DNA of 64,000 nt, from NCBI GenBank assembly GCA_937127435.1, contig CAKZLZ010000124.1:1-64000 (forward strand), written 5' to 3'. The notes under the pieces were generated by a model. The model saw nothing but the letters and a program-made list of their open reading frames with translations. It ran no database searches and had not been told where the DNA came from. Position 1 is the first letter of the stretch; each line of letters begins with the position of its first letter. Shown piece after piece: positions 25,500 through 34,690 of this stretch. This stretch comes from an uncultured Verrucomicrobiota bacterium. Its GTDB lineage: Bacteria > Verrucomicrobiota > Kiritimatiellia > SS1-B-03-39 > UBA6053. The translations under genes and the position numbers were made by a program.

Positions 25500-26489
25500 T
25501 TACCTATAAATATGCCACTTCAACTTTTTCAATAATTGTTTTGAAAAGCTATCGCGCCTAAACCAAGCATGCCGTCCATGCCCAATATTAAAAGGCGGTA
25601 CCCTCCAAACTCTCACATCTTCGTATCCATCCTTTTCGTCACTGATAATCGTATCCTCCATTTTATCATCCAAGATATATGGGTCTCCTCCCAGAATAGT
25701 GTAAAAATTGTACCACCTTGGAATAATATCTGGATATACGTAATGTCGTTTTCTCTCGCCATACAGCAATCGTGTGTTTGCCTTTTGGCTCCAATTATAC
25801 CCAATATAATTCCCAAAAGTTAACAACCCAAAGGGTTTTCCCGGCTTGGAAATAAACTGGGATAATTTGTCCAAATATTCTGAACTCAATGCACTAGGTA
25901 TGTCGACAGGATCCTCTCCTTCAGCAATCTTAGACATATGACTAAGCACATTATATGTAACCGCACACCCCATACTATGGCCAATCAAGATATAGTCTTT
26001 ACTTCCATTTTCAGTTGCAACAATAATTTGGTCCAGTACTTTGCGACATACTTCCTCGTACAGAGTTTTTCCTGTATCGTTGCAAACTGCAAGCTCATAA
26101 AAAGGCACAAGTTCATCGAAATGATTCCGCATTGCGGTCCGCTCGATGATGTCTAATAGGTACCTGCGCTCATCGACTTCTCCATCTTGGGAGGGGTTCA
26201 GTATCCCCGAAAATCGATTGGACTTCGGAAGCTTTTTCAGTCGTTGCCAGACACCTCCATACCAAGCAGAAGTCCATCCCACATACTGAGGGAATTCACA
26301 ACCAATATGTTTCTTTATGTGATATTCAGATATTTCTTCATTATTTTCACCTGATAACACACCTCGAACTTGTCGTGATTCTTTTTCAAGTTCTAATGCC
26401 TGACTCCAGACTCGATGATTTTCAGCTTCAGTTTTGTCCTCTTGGTTTGCTCCGTGAACACAAATTACAACAGTTTCTTTACTACCCAT
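25500..26489 (-). CDS. Alpha/beta-hydrolase (lipase-like)
   Basis: 329 residues. It opens with TVVICVHGANQED, the oxyanion-hole strand, and has the elbow IGHSMGCAVT with Ser172; GLLTFGNYIG resembles the strand after the elbow, and the final NIGHGRHAWF probably carries the catalytic His. No signal peptide or membrane helix. It resembles the intracellular lipase-like proteins of the neighbouring modules more than metabolic esterases. AAGGAG lies before the ATG. First gene of a two-gene unit with the SnoaL-like protein. Substrate unknown. Confidence 0.8.
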   Translation of the reverse strand: MGSKETVVICVHGANQEDKTEAENHRVWSQALELEKESRQVRGVLSGENNEEISEYHIKKHIGCEFPQYVGWTSAWYGGVWQRLKKLPKSNRFSGILNPSQDGEVDERRYLLDIIERTAMRNHFDELVPFYELAVCNDTGKTLYEEVCRKVLDQIIVATENGSKDYILIGHSMGCAVTYNVLSHMSKIAEGEDPVDIPSALSSEYLDKLSQFISKPGKPFGLLTFGNYIGYNWSQKANTRLLYGERKRHYVYPDIIPRWYNFYTILGGDPYILDDKMEDTIISDEKDGYEDVRVWRVPPFNIGHGRHAWFRRDSFSKQLLKKLKWHIYR

Positions 26490-27226
26490 TATTGCTCCTT
26501 TTCAGGTGAACTTATATAATTTCAATTACAGTTGAAAGTTTGTGGAAATTGTAGAGCACTTAGTTTAGGAATTAACTATACTTAAAATATATCAGATAGG
26601 TATATCCTCCTCTAAAACTCTGTTTACTGTCAATCCTAAAATACCCAATCCCAGAAAACTTGTAGACAGGAGGAATCATCTGTCCGAATTGAAAGAATGA
26701 TGATTGCGAATCACAGACCGATATGTACGCATGCTGCGCTTTGAGTTATGGGGTTACGCTTAAAGCGTTAGTACATGACCTGACGAAAATTCTTATGCCT
26801 AATGCGTGGGTGCTATTTTAATCAGCGCAACTAGAGCACCGATAGCCATTGTAAGCAGAAATTTTCGGGCACCTCGACGAGGTCTGCAGCAAACGTTTGT
26901 CCAACCGTCACCACCTCGGTATAGATATAATGAAGGAAAGTTCCATTTTAACAATGCCGAATATCTCCGAACGGAATGCAGAGGAAACCCACGAGAAAAT
27001 GGAGTGGTCTCTCATCTAACCCATATTATTTGAGAATTTTGAAAACTTTCGACCCGGAATATAAGTCATGTACCCTTCTCAGTAATAGCTGGTACCCCAT
27101 ATATTTAAGTTGACCCAAATCAACTTCAGCTCACGAACTAACAGGACATACGAATATACCTTTTGAACAATGGACATATTTTCATTACCGCTCCCTGTTG
27201 ACAAATTACCCGCCCATTTACGCAAT
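26490..27226. other. Island edge, 737 nt without a convincing gene
   Basis: Stretch between the last accessory gene and the tRNA region. Open frames here are short and lack protein character. A perfect TTGACA occurs at 27198-27203 on the plus strand, followed 24 nt later by a strong hairpin, but no good -10 was found. The region could be decayed accessory DNA. No integrase remnant or repeat of the tRNA 3' end was recognised. Confidence 0.4.
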
Positions 27227-27266
27227 AAGCCGCTCGTATGACGGGAGTCATGCCGAGCGGCTTTTT
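27227..27266. terminator. Strong hairpin terminator downstream of tRNA-CAU
   Basis: AAGCCGCTCG (27227-27236) pairs with CGAGCGGCTT (27254-27263), with an inner ATGAC/GTCAT stem, then TTT on the plus strand. On the minus strand the hairpin lies 35 nt after the tRNA 3' end and is followed by a short AT-rich run, so it probably ends the tRNA transcript and blocks read-through from the island side. Confidence 0.65.
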
Positions 27267-27300
27267 GAATCGCAAACCCTTTAATTAAAAGGGATTAAAA

Positions 27301-27375
27301 TGGTGGCGGTGGAGGGAGTTGAACCCCCGACAAAAGGATTATGATTCCTCTGCTCTGCCACTGAGCTACACCGCC
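27301..27375 (-). tRNA. tRNA with anticodon CAU (probably elongator Met)
   Basis: Full cloverleaf on the minus strand: acceptor GGCGGTG/CACCGCC, D-arm GCTC/GAGC, anticodon arm GAGGA-ATCATAA-TCCTT with anticodon CAT, T-arm GGGGG/CCCTC, discriminator A and encoded CCA. CAU could also be tRNA-Ile2 (read with lysidine); initiator is less likely given the fully paired acceptor end. Its 3' end points at the accessory island, the usual geometry for tRNA-targeting integration. Confidence 0.92.
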
Positions 27376-27581
27376 GAAGTGGGGGTGGAAATAGGGGAAA
27401 ACAGGGGTGGTGTCAAGTCGAAGACCTCAAAAAGAATTGCCTGGGTGCAGCGATTCCGTGTCACTCGCTGTCGGCATCCCCGGCCGCGGTCCGCAGGATC
27501 ATTCAAGACGAGAGTTGGATCCCCTGAAATATCTGTGTGAATCTACGTGCATCTGCGGTTCCTTCTTCTATTCATGCATGC

Positions 27582-28178
27582 ATGAACTCCCGTAAAAAAA
27601 ATCAGCTCTTCGTCACCCTTTTTCTCCTTGGTATGTTTGTTTTTACCGGGATCATGACTTTTGTGGTGGGCCCCATCCTCATGGAGAAGCGGGATCAGGT
27701 AGCCCAAGACAAAATCCTGTTTAAATGCCAGAGCGTTTTGGATGGCAACCATATCGAAGTACAAATGCGTGCCTGGGAACGCCCCAATGAAAATCCGGTT
27801 TTTGAAGTTAAACTCGCAGGCCTGGATGCCCCTCCCCTGGGAGATGCGGAGGATCCCGTCGTAATCGCCTGGGCGGAAAGCCGCGGTATTTCACCGGAGT
27901 TGGTGGCGAAACTGAACGAATCCGCCTTTAAAAACCTTCAGGCCTTTATTCGGAAACAAAATCTGTTTCTGTACCGGGAAGACGGCAGCCGCGGATCGGA
28001 AAATCTAGAACCCGGCAGTTATGTGCATGTGTTTGTGGCCGGCTCCCACGCCAACCTGAAGCAGATCAGAAGCGGCCTCGCCCTGCACGATACGTCACGT
28101 CCGCACGCCTTTTCAGATAAGTATGCCGAGGCACAAGCGGAAGCCAAATCGAAGCAAAAAGGGTTGTGGGCAAAATAA
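27582..28178 (+). CDS. Membrane-anchored SNase-like protein, probably inactive
   Basis: About 198 residues from the ATG at 27582; an in-frame start at 27537 would add a tail before the membrane helix and is less likely. After MNSRKKN comes one transmembrane helix (LFVTLFLLGMFVFTGIMTFV), then a staphylococcal-nuclease-like fold: SVLDGNHIEVQ, VKLAGLDAPP, YVHVFVAGSHANLK and a final AQAEAKSKQKGLW. The catalytic Arg of the VRLxGIDxPE motif is Lys here and no DRYGR-like segment is seen, so nuclease activity is doubtful. Function unknown; it probably faces the periplasm. Confidence 0.7.
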   Translation: MNSRKKNQLFVTLFLLGMFVFTGIMTFVVGPILMEKRDQVAQDKILFKCQSVLDGNHIEVQMRAWERPNENPVFEVKLAGLDAPPLGDAEDPVVIAWAESRGISPELVAKLNESAFKNLQAFIRKQNLFLYREDGSRGSENLEPGSYVHVFVAGSHANLKQIRSGLALHDTSRPHAFSDKYAEAQAEAKSKQKGLWAK

Positions 28179-28220
28179 ACCGGGTTCCGCATTAACCCCT
28201 CTCCCATTTTAGGGTAAACT

Positions 28221-28257
28221 ATAAGTACAACCCTTGAAGATACGATTTTGTACTTAT
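28221..28257. promoter_or_regulatory. 10-bp perfect inverted repeat before the PilX-like gene
   Basis: ATAAGTACAA (28221-28230) and TTGTACTTAT (28248-28257) are exact reverse complements separated by 17 nt, about 76 nt before the ATG at 28334. An operator for a dimeric regulator or an RNA hairpin are both possible; no U-run follows, so it is not a classic terminator. Confidence 0.45.
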
Positions 28258-28333
28258 TTAACATCATTAGCATATTTCTAACTCAAAAGAATTTGTTGAA
28301 AGACAAAGACTGCTTAAATTGTTCAGAGTGACT

Positions 28334-31300
28334 ATGAAAACCCTGAACACACAGAAATCCGGTTCCGCTTTACTTCTGACCCTATTGGTTGTCAGTTTGT
28401 TGCTGGTGATCGTCTTGTCGTTCACGGTGTATGTGCGCTTGGAGTTTCGTACGGTAACAAACCGGATGGAAAACCTTCAATCCCGTCAAAATGCGAAACT
28501 CGCCATGCATCTTGCCCTGGCCCAGTTACAAAAAACCGCCGGCGCCGATCAGCGGGTCACCGCCAATGCGGAAATTTTGGGTGCATCGGTTCCGCTGCTG
28601 AACCGTTATATCACAGGGGTATGGGATACAGAAAATCCCGGCGACGATCCCGTTTGGCTGATTTCATCGACCTCTGGAAATGCCATCGACCCTCTGGCCG
28701 CCCCCAACACCGCGAACAGTATTGCACTGGTCGACACCGGCGTGCTTGGCAGCAGCCCGGACTTAAACGACCGGATCTTTGCAGAGCTGGTGGAATTAGA
28801 TACTTCCAACCGCCAGGGGAACTACGCCTGGTGGATTTCCGACGAGGGCGTGAAAGCGAGTTTAAGCCTGAATGATCCTTTTGAATCCGCTGCGGATATA
28901 GACACCCTTGACGCCACTGAACTGACACGTTTGCGCTATGGCGTTCCGGTTCGAAACGCCCAGGAAATGGCCCTGACCCCGTCCACAGATTTTGAAGATA
29001 CCGCTTCCAACGCCTTTTTCGATTCAGTTGTGAACTTGGATCAGTATCCCTTTTACGCCAATTTGGACAATCCCCGTGAAAACGGAGGCATTCACCACTA
29101 CACCCACCGCGCCACCGGATTGCTGACCCAGCCCCTCACCGGCGGCGTAAAAAAAGATCTGTCCTTGGCCCCGCAACTTTTGGGCACGGGCTTTGAAGAA
29201 TACATGGATTTCACCACCTATCTGGTTGAACCCTCCACCACCCATCCGGTGATTAAAACCGCGGATGATCTCCGACGCGCCCACTATATCACGCCCCCCA
29301 CCACCCTCACCCCTTCCAATGGCGACATCGTCCATTCCGTAACCCCCATTATCACAGACTTCGGACTGCAGTTCAGTCCCCGGAGGGAATCCTCAACCGA
29401 TGGGGAGGCAACCCTCATGATGGCGATCATGCTGGAACTTTGGAACCCCTATACCACGGCCTTGGAGCAGGAAGATCTCATCCTGGAGATCACCGGACTT
29501 CAACCCTTTGAGATGACCCTCAGGGACGCCGCAGATACCGTGATGTGGTCTGATACTTTTGACCCGAATTCCATCTTCAGCAATACCATTAGTATCCGCT
29601 TGGGTCAGGAACAGTTTCACAGTGCGACCTATGTCTTTCTGGAAGACGGCGCCTATGATATGGAATTGCACGGACCGGGAAGACTGCTCTACTGGACAGG
29701 TCCGGACCAGGACCACCCCGACCAGGCGAGCTTTGCGAGCCGCCGCTCCAATCTTTCCCGTTTACAGGGAAGCATCAGCCCCGGCATCACCTTCCCCACC
29801 GGCACGGGGACCGGCACCTACAAAGTCGGATACACCATGGATCCTACGGAACTTACCGTCCGATTAAGGCGCGCACCTGAAAACGGCGGAGAGATTTTAG
29901 TCGAACATCAGAACCTGCAATATGATGACGTGGACAATATCGATCACGGCACCCTCAGCTACTGGCAAAATCGATGGTTGACCTACAGATTCAGGATGAT
30001 TGAGCGGGGGACCACGTATCTGGGGGATCGGAGTGCATGGCTTAAAAATGTGGACAAACGCACCCCGAATCCGAGATTTGGGGACGACATCAGCACCGAT
30101 GCCCACACCCTGCATGAATCGGCGACCTCTTACGCCCCGGATGATTCAGGGTTGAAAAACAACTTAAGCGTCGACCAGGATTCAACCATTTATTATTTCG
30201 ACCGCACCTTAAGTAACAGTGAGTATAGCCGGGACACCCGGCGGGACATCTCCCTGTTTGAACTTCCCCGCCAGCCCTTGATTTCCGTGGGGCAACTTCA
30301 GCAACTCTACATTCACGGCATGCCCCCTTACAGCATTGGCAACCCCTGGGGGGGCAGCACCTGGAACCAACTTTTTGACGACTACTTTCTCTCCGGCATT
30401 CAGCGGGATATTTCAGAACCGGACTTCAGTTCGTCGTCCTATCCGCAACTCCCCCACCCCCGCCTGGAACTCGCAGATCCCCGGGATCTGGGGCTGGCCT
30501 CCTTCGACAACAATACCCTCTCCACTTTAGACGAAGATTCCGCACTGGCATTAAAAGTGAGAGGACAGTTCAATCTGAATTCCGTATCCACCCAGGCGTG
30601 GAAAACCGTGCTGGCCGGCTCCCGCTTCGTCAACTTTAAGCACACCCTCCGCGATACCAATCTGCATGATGCCACCCACAGCAATGTTCTCATCGATACT
30701 GCCAACGATTACCCTGCAGGTTTCACCCGCTTCCCGCAATCGATTCAGGAATTGTTCGATGTGGATAACATCAGCTTTGACACCAGCTATGACAGCTTGA
30801 TGTTAAACTTAAAACCGGGGATCACTTTTTTGGTGGACCGGGATACCTTTAACGAAGATGATACCGATTACGATATTTCGGACGAAAGCAAAATTGATTC
30901 CATGGCGGAAGAAATAGTTGACGCGATCAAGCAGCGCATGCAGAATGTAGGTCGACCCTACTTCACGCTCAATGAATTTCTCACCGAACCTTATGACAAT
31001 GGAGATCCCATATTAGAATACGTGATAGAAACCGCCGGATTACGCAGGAGGGCTACCCCCAGTGGCTCCATTACGCCTGAAGAACGAACCCCCGGCTGGC
31101 TTTCACAAGCGGACGTTATTTCGACCCTCGCCCCTTTCCTTTCGACCCGGTCAGACACCTTCACCATCCGGGCGTATGGAAATGTGGAAGCGCCCAATGG
31201 CGATATCTCCTCACAGGCCTGGTGCGAAGCCACCGTTCAAAGAACCATTACCCCGGTTGAATCCGGACTCTCTCTAAGCGAAATGGCCAATCCTTTAGAC

Positions 31301-31363
31301 TCCGCATTCGGCCGACACTTCAAAATCATTTCATTCAAATGGCTTTCACAATCAGAAATTTAA
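28334..31363 (+). CDS. PilX-like / Verru_Chthon cassette A-type pilus-related protein
   Basis: 1009 residues from ATG 28334 (an upstream in-frame TTG at 28319 is less likely). The N-terminus KSGSALLLTLLVVSLLLVIV is a short basic leader plus hydrophobic helix like PilX/type IV pilin-like proteins, followed by a coiled RMENLQSRQNAKLAMHLALA segment and then a very long secreted region. Length and N-terminus match, from memory, the verrucomicrobial cassette protein A family that travels with pseudopilins. Here it stands without the other cassette genes, though a small secreted protein follows. Likely role is surface assembly or export; unproven. Confidence 0.72.
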   Translation: MKTLNTQKSGSALLLTLLVVSLLLVIVLSFTVYVRLEFRTVTNRMENLQSRQNAKLAMHLALAQLQKTAGADQRVTANAEILGASVPLLNRYITGVWDTENPGDDPVWLISSTSGNAIDPLAAPNTANSIALVDTGVLGSSPDLNDRIFAELVELDTSNRQGNYAWWISDEGVKASLSLNDPFESAADIDTLDATELTRLRYGVPVRNAQEMALTPSTDFEDTASNAFFDSVVNLDQYPFYANLDNPRENGGIHHYTHRATGLLTQPLTGGVKKDLSLAPQLLGTGFEEYMDFTTYLVEPSTTHPVIKTADDLRRAHYITPPTTLTPSNGDIVHSVTPIITDFGLQFSPRRESSTDGEATLMMAIMLELWNPYTTALEQEDLILEITGLQPFEMTLRDAADTVMWSDTFDPNSIFSNTISIRLGQEQFHSATYVFLEDGAYDMELHGPGRLLYWTGPDQDHPDQASFASRRSNLSRLQGSISPGITFPTGTGTGTYKVGYTMDPTELTVRLRRAPENGGEILVEHQNLQYDDVDNIDHGTLSYWQNRWLTYRFRMIERGTTYLGDRSAWLKNVDKRTPNPRFGDDISTDAHTLHESATSYAPDDSGLKNNLSVDQDSTIYYFDRTLSNSEYSRDTRRDISLFELPRQPLISVGQLQQLYIHGMPPYSIGNPWGGSTWNQLFDDYFLSGIQRDISEPDFSSSSYPQLPHPRLELADPRDLGLASFDNNTLSTLDEDSALALKVRGQFNLNSVSTQAWKTVLAGSRFVNFKHTLRDTNLHDATHSNVLIDTANDYPAGFTRFPQSIQELFDVDNISFDTSYDSLMLNLKPGITFLVDRDTFNEDDTDYDISDESKIDSMAEEIVDAIKQRMQNVGRPYFTLNEFLTEPYDNGDPILEYVIETAGLRRRATPSGSITPEERTPGWLSQADVISTLAPFLSTRSDTFTIRAYGNVEAPNGDISSQAWCEATVQRTITPVESGLSLSEMANPLDSAFGRHFKIISFKWLSQSEI

Positions 31364-32121
31364 CCTTGAGCATTGGGGGAATCTGCTGCGCGTTGCTGCT
31401 GCAAGCCCAAGAGCCACCCCCACTTCGGGAACTAAACTTCCATGTGGTGTCCGGTTCGCGGATTCACAATGTACGGTTCGGAGTATACGACGACGAAGGC
31501 AATCTGGTCGGCTCCAAACAAACAGGATTCCGTTCCTCGGGCAGATCCCTGAAATACACTTATAAAGGGCCTTCCAAAATCATCTTTTTTGAAGAAAAAG
31601 CAGCCCCCACCGCCGCAAATCCACAAGCGGTATCCCGCAGCATTGTAGGGGTTTCCCAGGTGCCGGAGAATGTGACAGATGCCCTTTTTCTGTTTTCAGA
31701 AATAAAGCCCGCCCCAAAAAAGGGCTACAAATATGACATCCAATGGATGGATATTTCAGGAGACAACATTCCCCCCGGTCACGTGACCATTTTTAATACC
31801 CTGCCCATAAATTTCAAAGGTGCGGTGGGGAAAAAAGGACAGAAGGGAAAAGTGATCAATGCCCAACCCGGCTTAAATCCGCCCATCAGCTTTCACCCGC
31901 AGGCCACGCTCCTCCTCACCCTTGAATCCAAAAAGGATGGGATATTGAGAGTCTACGAAGAGAACATTACCTGCAGCGAAGATGACCGTATCCTTTTGGT
32001 CCTCTTCCCTCCCCGATTCCCCGGCTCTCTGAATATCGGATCCAAAATCATTACTTTCCCCCTGACCCCGGTCAAAAAAGAAAAGGAAGATAAGGAAAAG
32101 CCTTCCCCGGGTCAGGACTGA
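31339..32121 (+). CDS. Hypothetical exported protein
   Basis: 260 residues with a probable signal peptide (LTLSIGGICCALLLQAQ) and a mature part without a recognised domain, ending in a charged tail KKEKEDKEKPSPGQD. The start overlaps the end of the PilX-like gene by 25 nt, so the two are probably cotranscribed and act together. The 3' end overlaps the convergent gene at 32112 by 10 nt. Confidence 0.6.
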   Translation: MAFTIRNLTLSIGGICCALLLQAQEPPPLRELNFHVVSGSRIHNVRFGVYDDEGNLVGSKQTGFRSSGRSLKYTYKGPSKIIFFEEKAAPTAANPQAVSRSIVGVSQVPENVTDALFLFSEIKPAPKKGYKYDIQWMDISGDNIPPGHVTIFNTLPINFKGAVGKKGQKGKVINAQPGLNPPISFHPQATLLLTLESKKDGILRVYEENITCSEDDRILLVLFPPRFPGSLNIGSKIITFPLTPVKKEKEDKEKPSPGQD

Positions 32122-33206
32122 CCGGAATACATAACCAACGCCTCTGACCACAAGCGGTCACGTTTCTTCCCTTTTTTCTGGGATGCGCGGATTGCCAGTC
32201 GTCCGGCCTCCTGCAGCTTTTCCACTTGCTGATTAAACGCCGGCGTCTGCCGGAACCGCAAGCGTTGCAACCGCACAATCCAATCCTGCATGGCCCCGCC
32301 AAACCGGGGATCATCCAGGTAGGCTTCCAAATTGCGGAAAGGGATGGGCTGAAAGCGGTTTTCCCCTTCCACAGACAATCCATAACAGGCGGGAATAAAA
32401 ACGCATTCCGCTTTTAATCTGTCACGGGCAGGTTGCTCCAAGCCATATTCCGAAATCAACCGGTTCCGTTCCTCCATCCACCACACATCCCATTGTTGAT
32501 GTAACTCCCGCAGATTTCCGATGGACGGAATCCGTTTTATCCAAACTTCCGGCTCCCGGAAATCCCCCTGACCGATCCAGGTCCACAGGTTTTTCTGTCC
32601 GGAAGCAAACAACCATCGGCAAAGCAGCGCTTCGCTTCTTTCATCTGACAGTTGGTTCAACACTATTTGTTCCGGATACGCGGGGGATCCCTGATCAAAA
32701 TCGACCACCAAACCTTCAAACAACATCCGGCTGCGTCCGGCCAGCAAAGCATGGGCAGAACCCTTCACCAGCCAATCCGGCACTTGCCAGTCGCGTTTTT
32801 TCTGGCCGGGCGGCATGGCGGCCAGGCCCACCCGGTAGGCCAGCGCCCGGGTAAACGCTTCAGCCAATTCCCGGGGCTCTTCCTTTAAAGATTTTTCGGA
32901 AAGAATGAGTGTTTGTTTAAGCACGCCCTGTTGCCAGTTTTGGGAAAGCGCCACCTTCTTTGCCCGTGAATCCACCGCAATAAGTAAAGGCTGTCCCTGC
33001 TGAAACGGAACGATGACCTGCCAATCCGCTTCCAACTGTTTGAGACTGCGCTCCCCCCAAAAGGAAAGTTTCTGCACTTGTGCCGCATCGGTAGCCATCA
33101 CCTTGATTTTCCCTTTGGCACTGAGGGACGTCATCCAAAAATCCACCGGTTCCTGTGCCGAGAGCAAGGCTCCGAAGAGACACAGCCAGCCCCATCTCCG
33201 TTTCAC
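32112..33206 (-). CDS. Hypothetical exported protein, peptidase-MA-like remnant
   Basis: 364 residues with a signal peptide (WGWLCLFGALLSAQ). The middle has VPDWLVKGSAHALL, which resembles the PxWLxEGxA segment of gluzincin peptidase-MA proteins, but the expected HExxH is replaced by ALAYR, so a protease function is unlikely. Starts at a GTG overlapping the stop of dtd (GTGA), so it is translationally coupled to dtd. Function unknown. Confidence 0.6.
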   Translation of the reverse strand: MKRRWGWLCLFGALLSAQEPVDFWMTSLSAKGKIKVMATDAAQVQKLSFWGERSLKQLEADWQVIVPFQQGQPLLIAVDSRAKKVALSQNWQQGVLKQTLILSEKSLKEEPRELAEAFTRALAYRVGLAAMPPGQKKRDWQVPDWLVKGSAHALLAGRSRMLFEGLVVDFDQGSPAYPEQIVLNQLSDERSEALLCRWLFASGQKNLWTWIGQGDFREPEVWIKRIPSIGNLRELHQQWDVWWMEERNRLISEYGLEQPARDRLKAECVFIPACYGLSVEGENRFQPIPFRNLEAYLDDPRFGGAMQDWIVRLQRLRFRQTPAFNQQVEKLQEAGRLAIRASQKKGKKRDRLWSEALVMYSGQS

Positions 33207-33652
33207 TTGCCGGCCTCGCGTTCAAGGATCAGCGTGACCGGTCCGTCATTCAGCAAATGCACCTGCATGTCCGCCTGAAAGATGCCGGTTTCCACCTCAA
33301 CCCCCTCCCCGCGCAAGTACCCCACAAAGTCATCAAAATCCTGCTTCCCTTTCTCTGCGGGAGCGGCGGAAGTGAAACCCGGACGGAAGCCTTTTTTGCA
33401 ATCGCCGAACAGGGTAAACTGGCTGACCACCAAACATTTTCCTTCCACTTCCGCCAGAGAGAGATTCATGCGCCCTTCCGCATCCGGAAAAATCCGCAGG
33501 CCGGCAATTTTCCGGGCCAGCCATTGTCCATCGGCAGGAACGTCTTCGCGACCGACCCCCACCAGGAGCAGAAAGCCCCGATCGATGCGGCCCACGACTT
33601 TCGCGTCCACTTCGACCCGCGCTTCCCGAACCCGCTGCAGGACAACTTTCAT
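33203..33652 (-). CDS. dtd: D-aminoacyl-tRNA deacylase
   Basis: 149 residues, the normal length of Dtd, which hydrolyses D-amino acids wrongly attached to tRNA in the cytosol. Diagnostic motifs are MKVVLQRVREARV at the start, SQFTLFGDCKKGFRPGF in the middle and NDGPVTLILE near the end, the catalytic cross-subunit GP motif. Coupled by overlap to the downstream exported protein and only 4 nt from the upstream zinc-ribbon gene, so these genes form a minus-strand operon with the FmdB-type gene. Confidence 0.95.
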   Translation of the reverse strand: MKVVLQRVREARVEVDAKVVGRIDRGFLLLVGVGREDVPADGQWLARKIAGLRIFPDAEGRMNLSLAEVEGKCLVVSQFTLFGDCKKGFRPGFTSAAPAEKGKQDFDDFVGYLRGEGVEVETGIFQADMQVHLLNDGPVTLILEREAGK

Positions 33653-33656
33653 GGGT

Positions 33657-34352
33657 TTAAGGGGTATAGGTCACAGACACGATACCGCCACTCACTCCGG
33701 AAATTTTAAGGTGGTTCCAAAGTTCCGGTTCCAGATCCAGATCAAAACGATCCGCCAGTGAACGGGTCCAGGGAGTGGCCCAGAATCCGGGAAGCGGGAG
33801 ATGTCCAACCCAGAAAATGCTCACCATGTTTTCAGCATCCCCAGCTTGGGGGTCGACCACCACCCGGGTGCTTAAGTTAAAGGGGCCGATCGGTTCATTG
33901 GCAATCAATTCCATCTCGGAGCCGGAGATCACCACTCCCAACAATTTGTTGTTGTCCGGTTCATTGTTCTGCCCGATAAAAGCATTGAGATTGCGTTGGG
34001 AAATTTTGGAAACCGGCAACTCGGTTTCAGAACCAATGGTGTTTTCCACGATTTGTAAATATCGCTCGACCTGCTTGCCGGGATCGCTGGCAATCGGAAC
34101 CGTCAAGGATGCGTAAGGCCAAAATGCCAGTCCCACCACCGACACGATCGCCAAAAACAGCAAGGAGTTGATAGAATTACGAAAAGCTTTGGCCCCTTTG
34201 GCGGGCTCTTTCGCACTATTTTCAGGCGTGGGAGACGCACCGTTTTTATAAATACGGTCTCCACAATCTTTGCAGAAAGGTGAGGCAATTCGGTTTAAGA
34301 CCCCACATGAGGGACAAGGGATCATCGGTTCAGTATTTTTTTTACGGCTCAT
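33657..34352 (-). CDS. Zinc-ribbon membrane protein of unknown function
   Basis: 231 residues. An N-terminal zinc ribbon CPSCGVLNRIASPFCKDCG (13-31) is followed by a Pro/Lys-rich linker, one transmembrane helix (about 62-80, LLFLAIVSVVGLAFWP) and an extracytoplasmic part of 150 residues without a recognised domain. Its start overlaps the stop of the FmdB-type gene by 4 nt. Confidence 0.75.
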   Translation of the reverse strand: MSRKKNTEPMIPCPSCGVLNRIASPFCKDCGDRIYKNGASPTPENSAKEPAKGAKAFRNSINSLLFLAIVSVVGLAFWPYASLTVPIASDPGKQVERYLQIVENTIGSETELPVSKISQRNLNAFIGQNNEPDNNKLLGVVISGSEMELIANEPIGPFNLSTRVVVDPQAGDAENMVSIFWVGHLPLPGFWATPWTRSLADRFDLDLEPELWNHLKISGVSGGIVSVTYTP

Positions 34353-34627
34353 GCTTTTTTGGCTGCGGGGTTGGCTTTGCTTTCTTTTTTAGGACTCGGG
34401 GCAGATTTAGACGAATCGGCAGCCGCGGATTTTTTATAATTATCGCTGCGGTAATCCGTTTGATAAAAACCACTTCCCTTAAACAGCAAGCCGGCACCGG
34501 TACCGATCAGGCGTTTTAACGCGGGTTTTCCACAAGCCGGGCAGTCCTTTAAAGGTTCCGCGCTCATGGCGTGAAACGCTTCCAGCTGATGGTGACATTT
34601 CTGACATTCATAATCGTAAGTAGGCAT
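34349..34627 (-). CDS. FmdB-family zinc-ribbon protein
   Basis: 92 residues beginning MPTYDYECQKCHHQLEAF and continuing with CPACGKPALKRLIGTG, the two CxxC knuckles of the FmdB/CxxC regulatory family (PF09723). The tail is rich in Lys, Ser and Ala. The family is common in bacteria and of uncertain role, with suggestions of nucleic-acid or protein binding. First gene of a minus-strand operon with the zinc-ribbon membrane protein and dtd; divergent from the polyprenyl synthase. Confidence 0.88.
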   Translation of the reverse strand: MPTYDYECQKCHHQLEAFHAMSAEPLKDCPACGKPALKRLIGTGAGLLFKGSGFYQTDYRSDNYKKSAAADSSKSAPSPKKESKANPAAKKA

Positions 34628-34690
34628 CTAAATCCTCCGGTTCCTGTTCCGTGATTGAAAAATTGGGATCTAAACTATATCGATGACCGC

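Noticed and set aside
1..26489. Prophage or conjugative element
   Set aside because: No capsid, tail, terminase, relaxase, integrase or transposase motif was seen among the genes.
26806..27033. 75-codon frame in the island-edge gap
   Set aside because: No ribosome-binding site, no protein-like pattern, no homologous motif.
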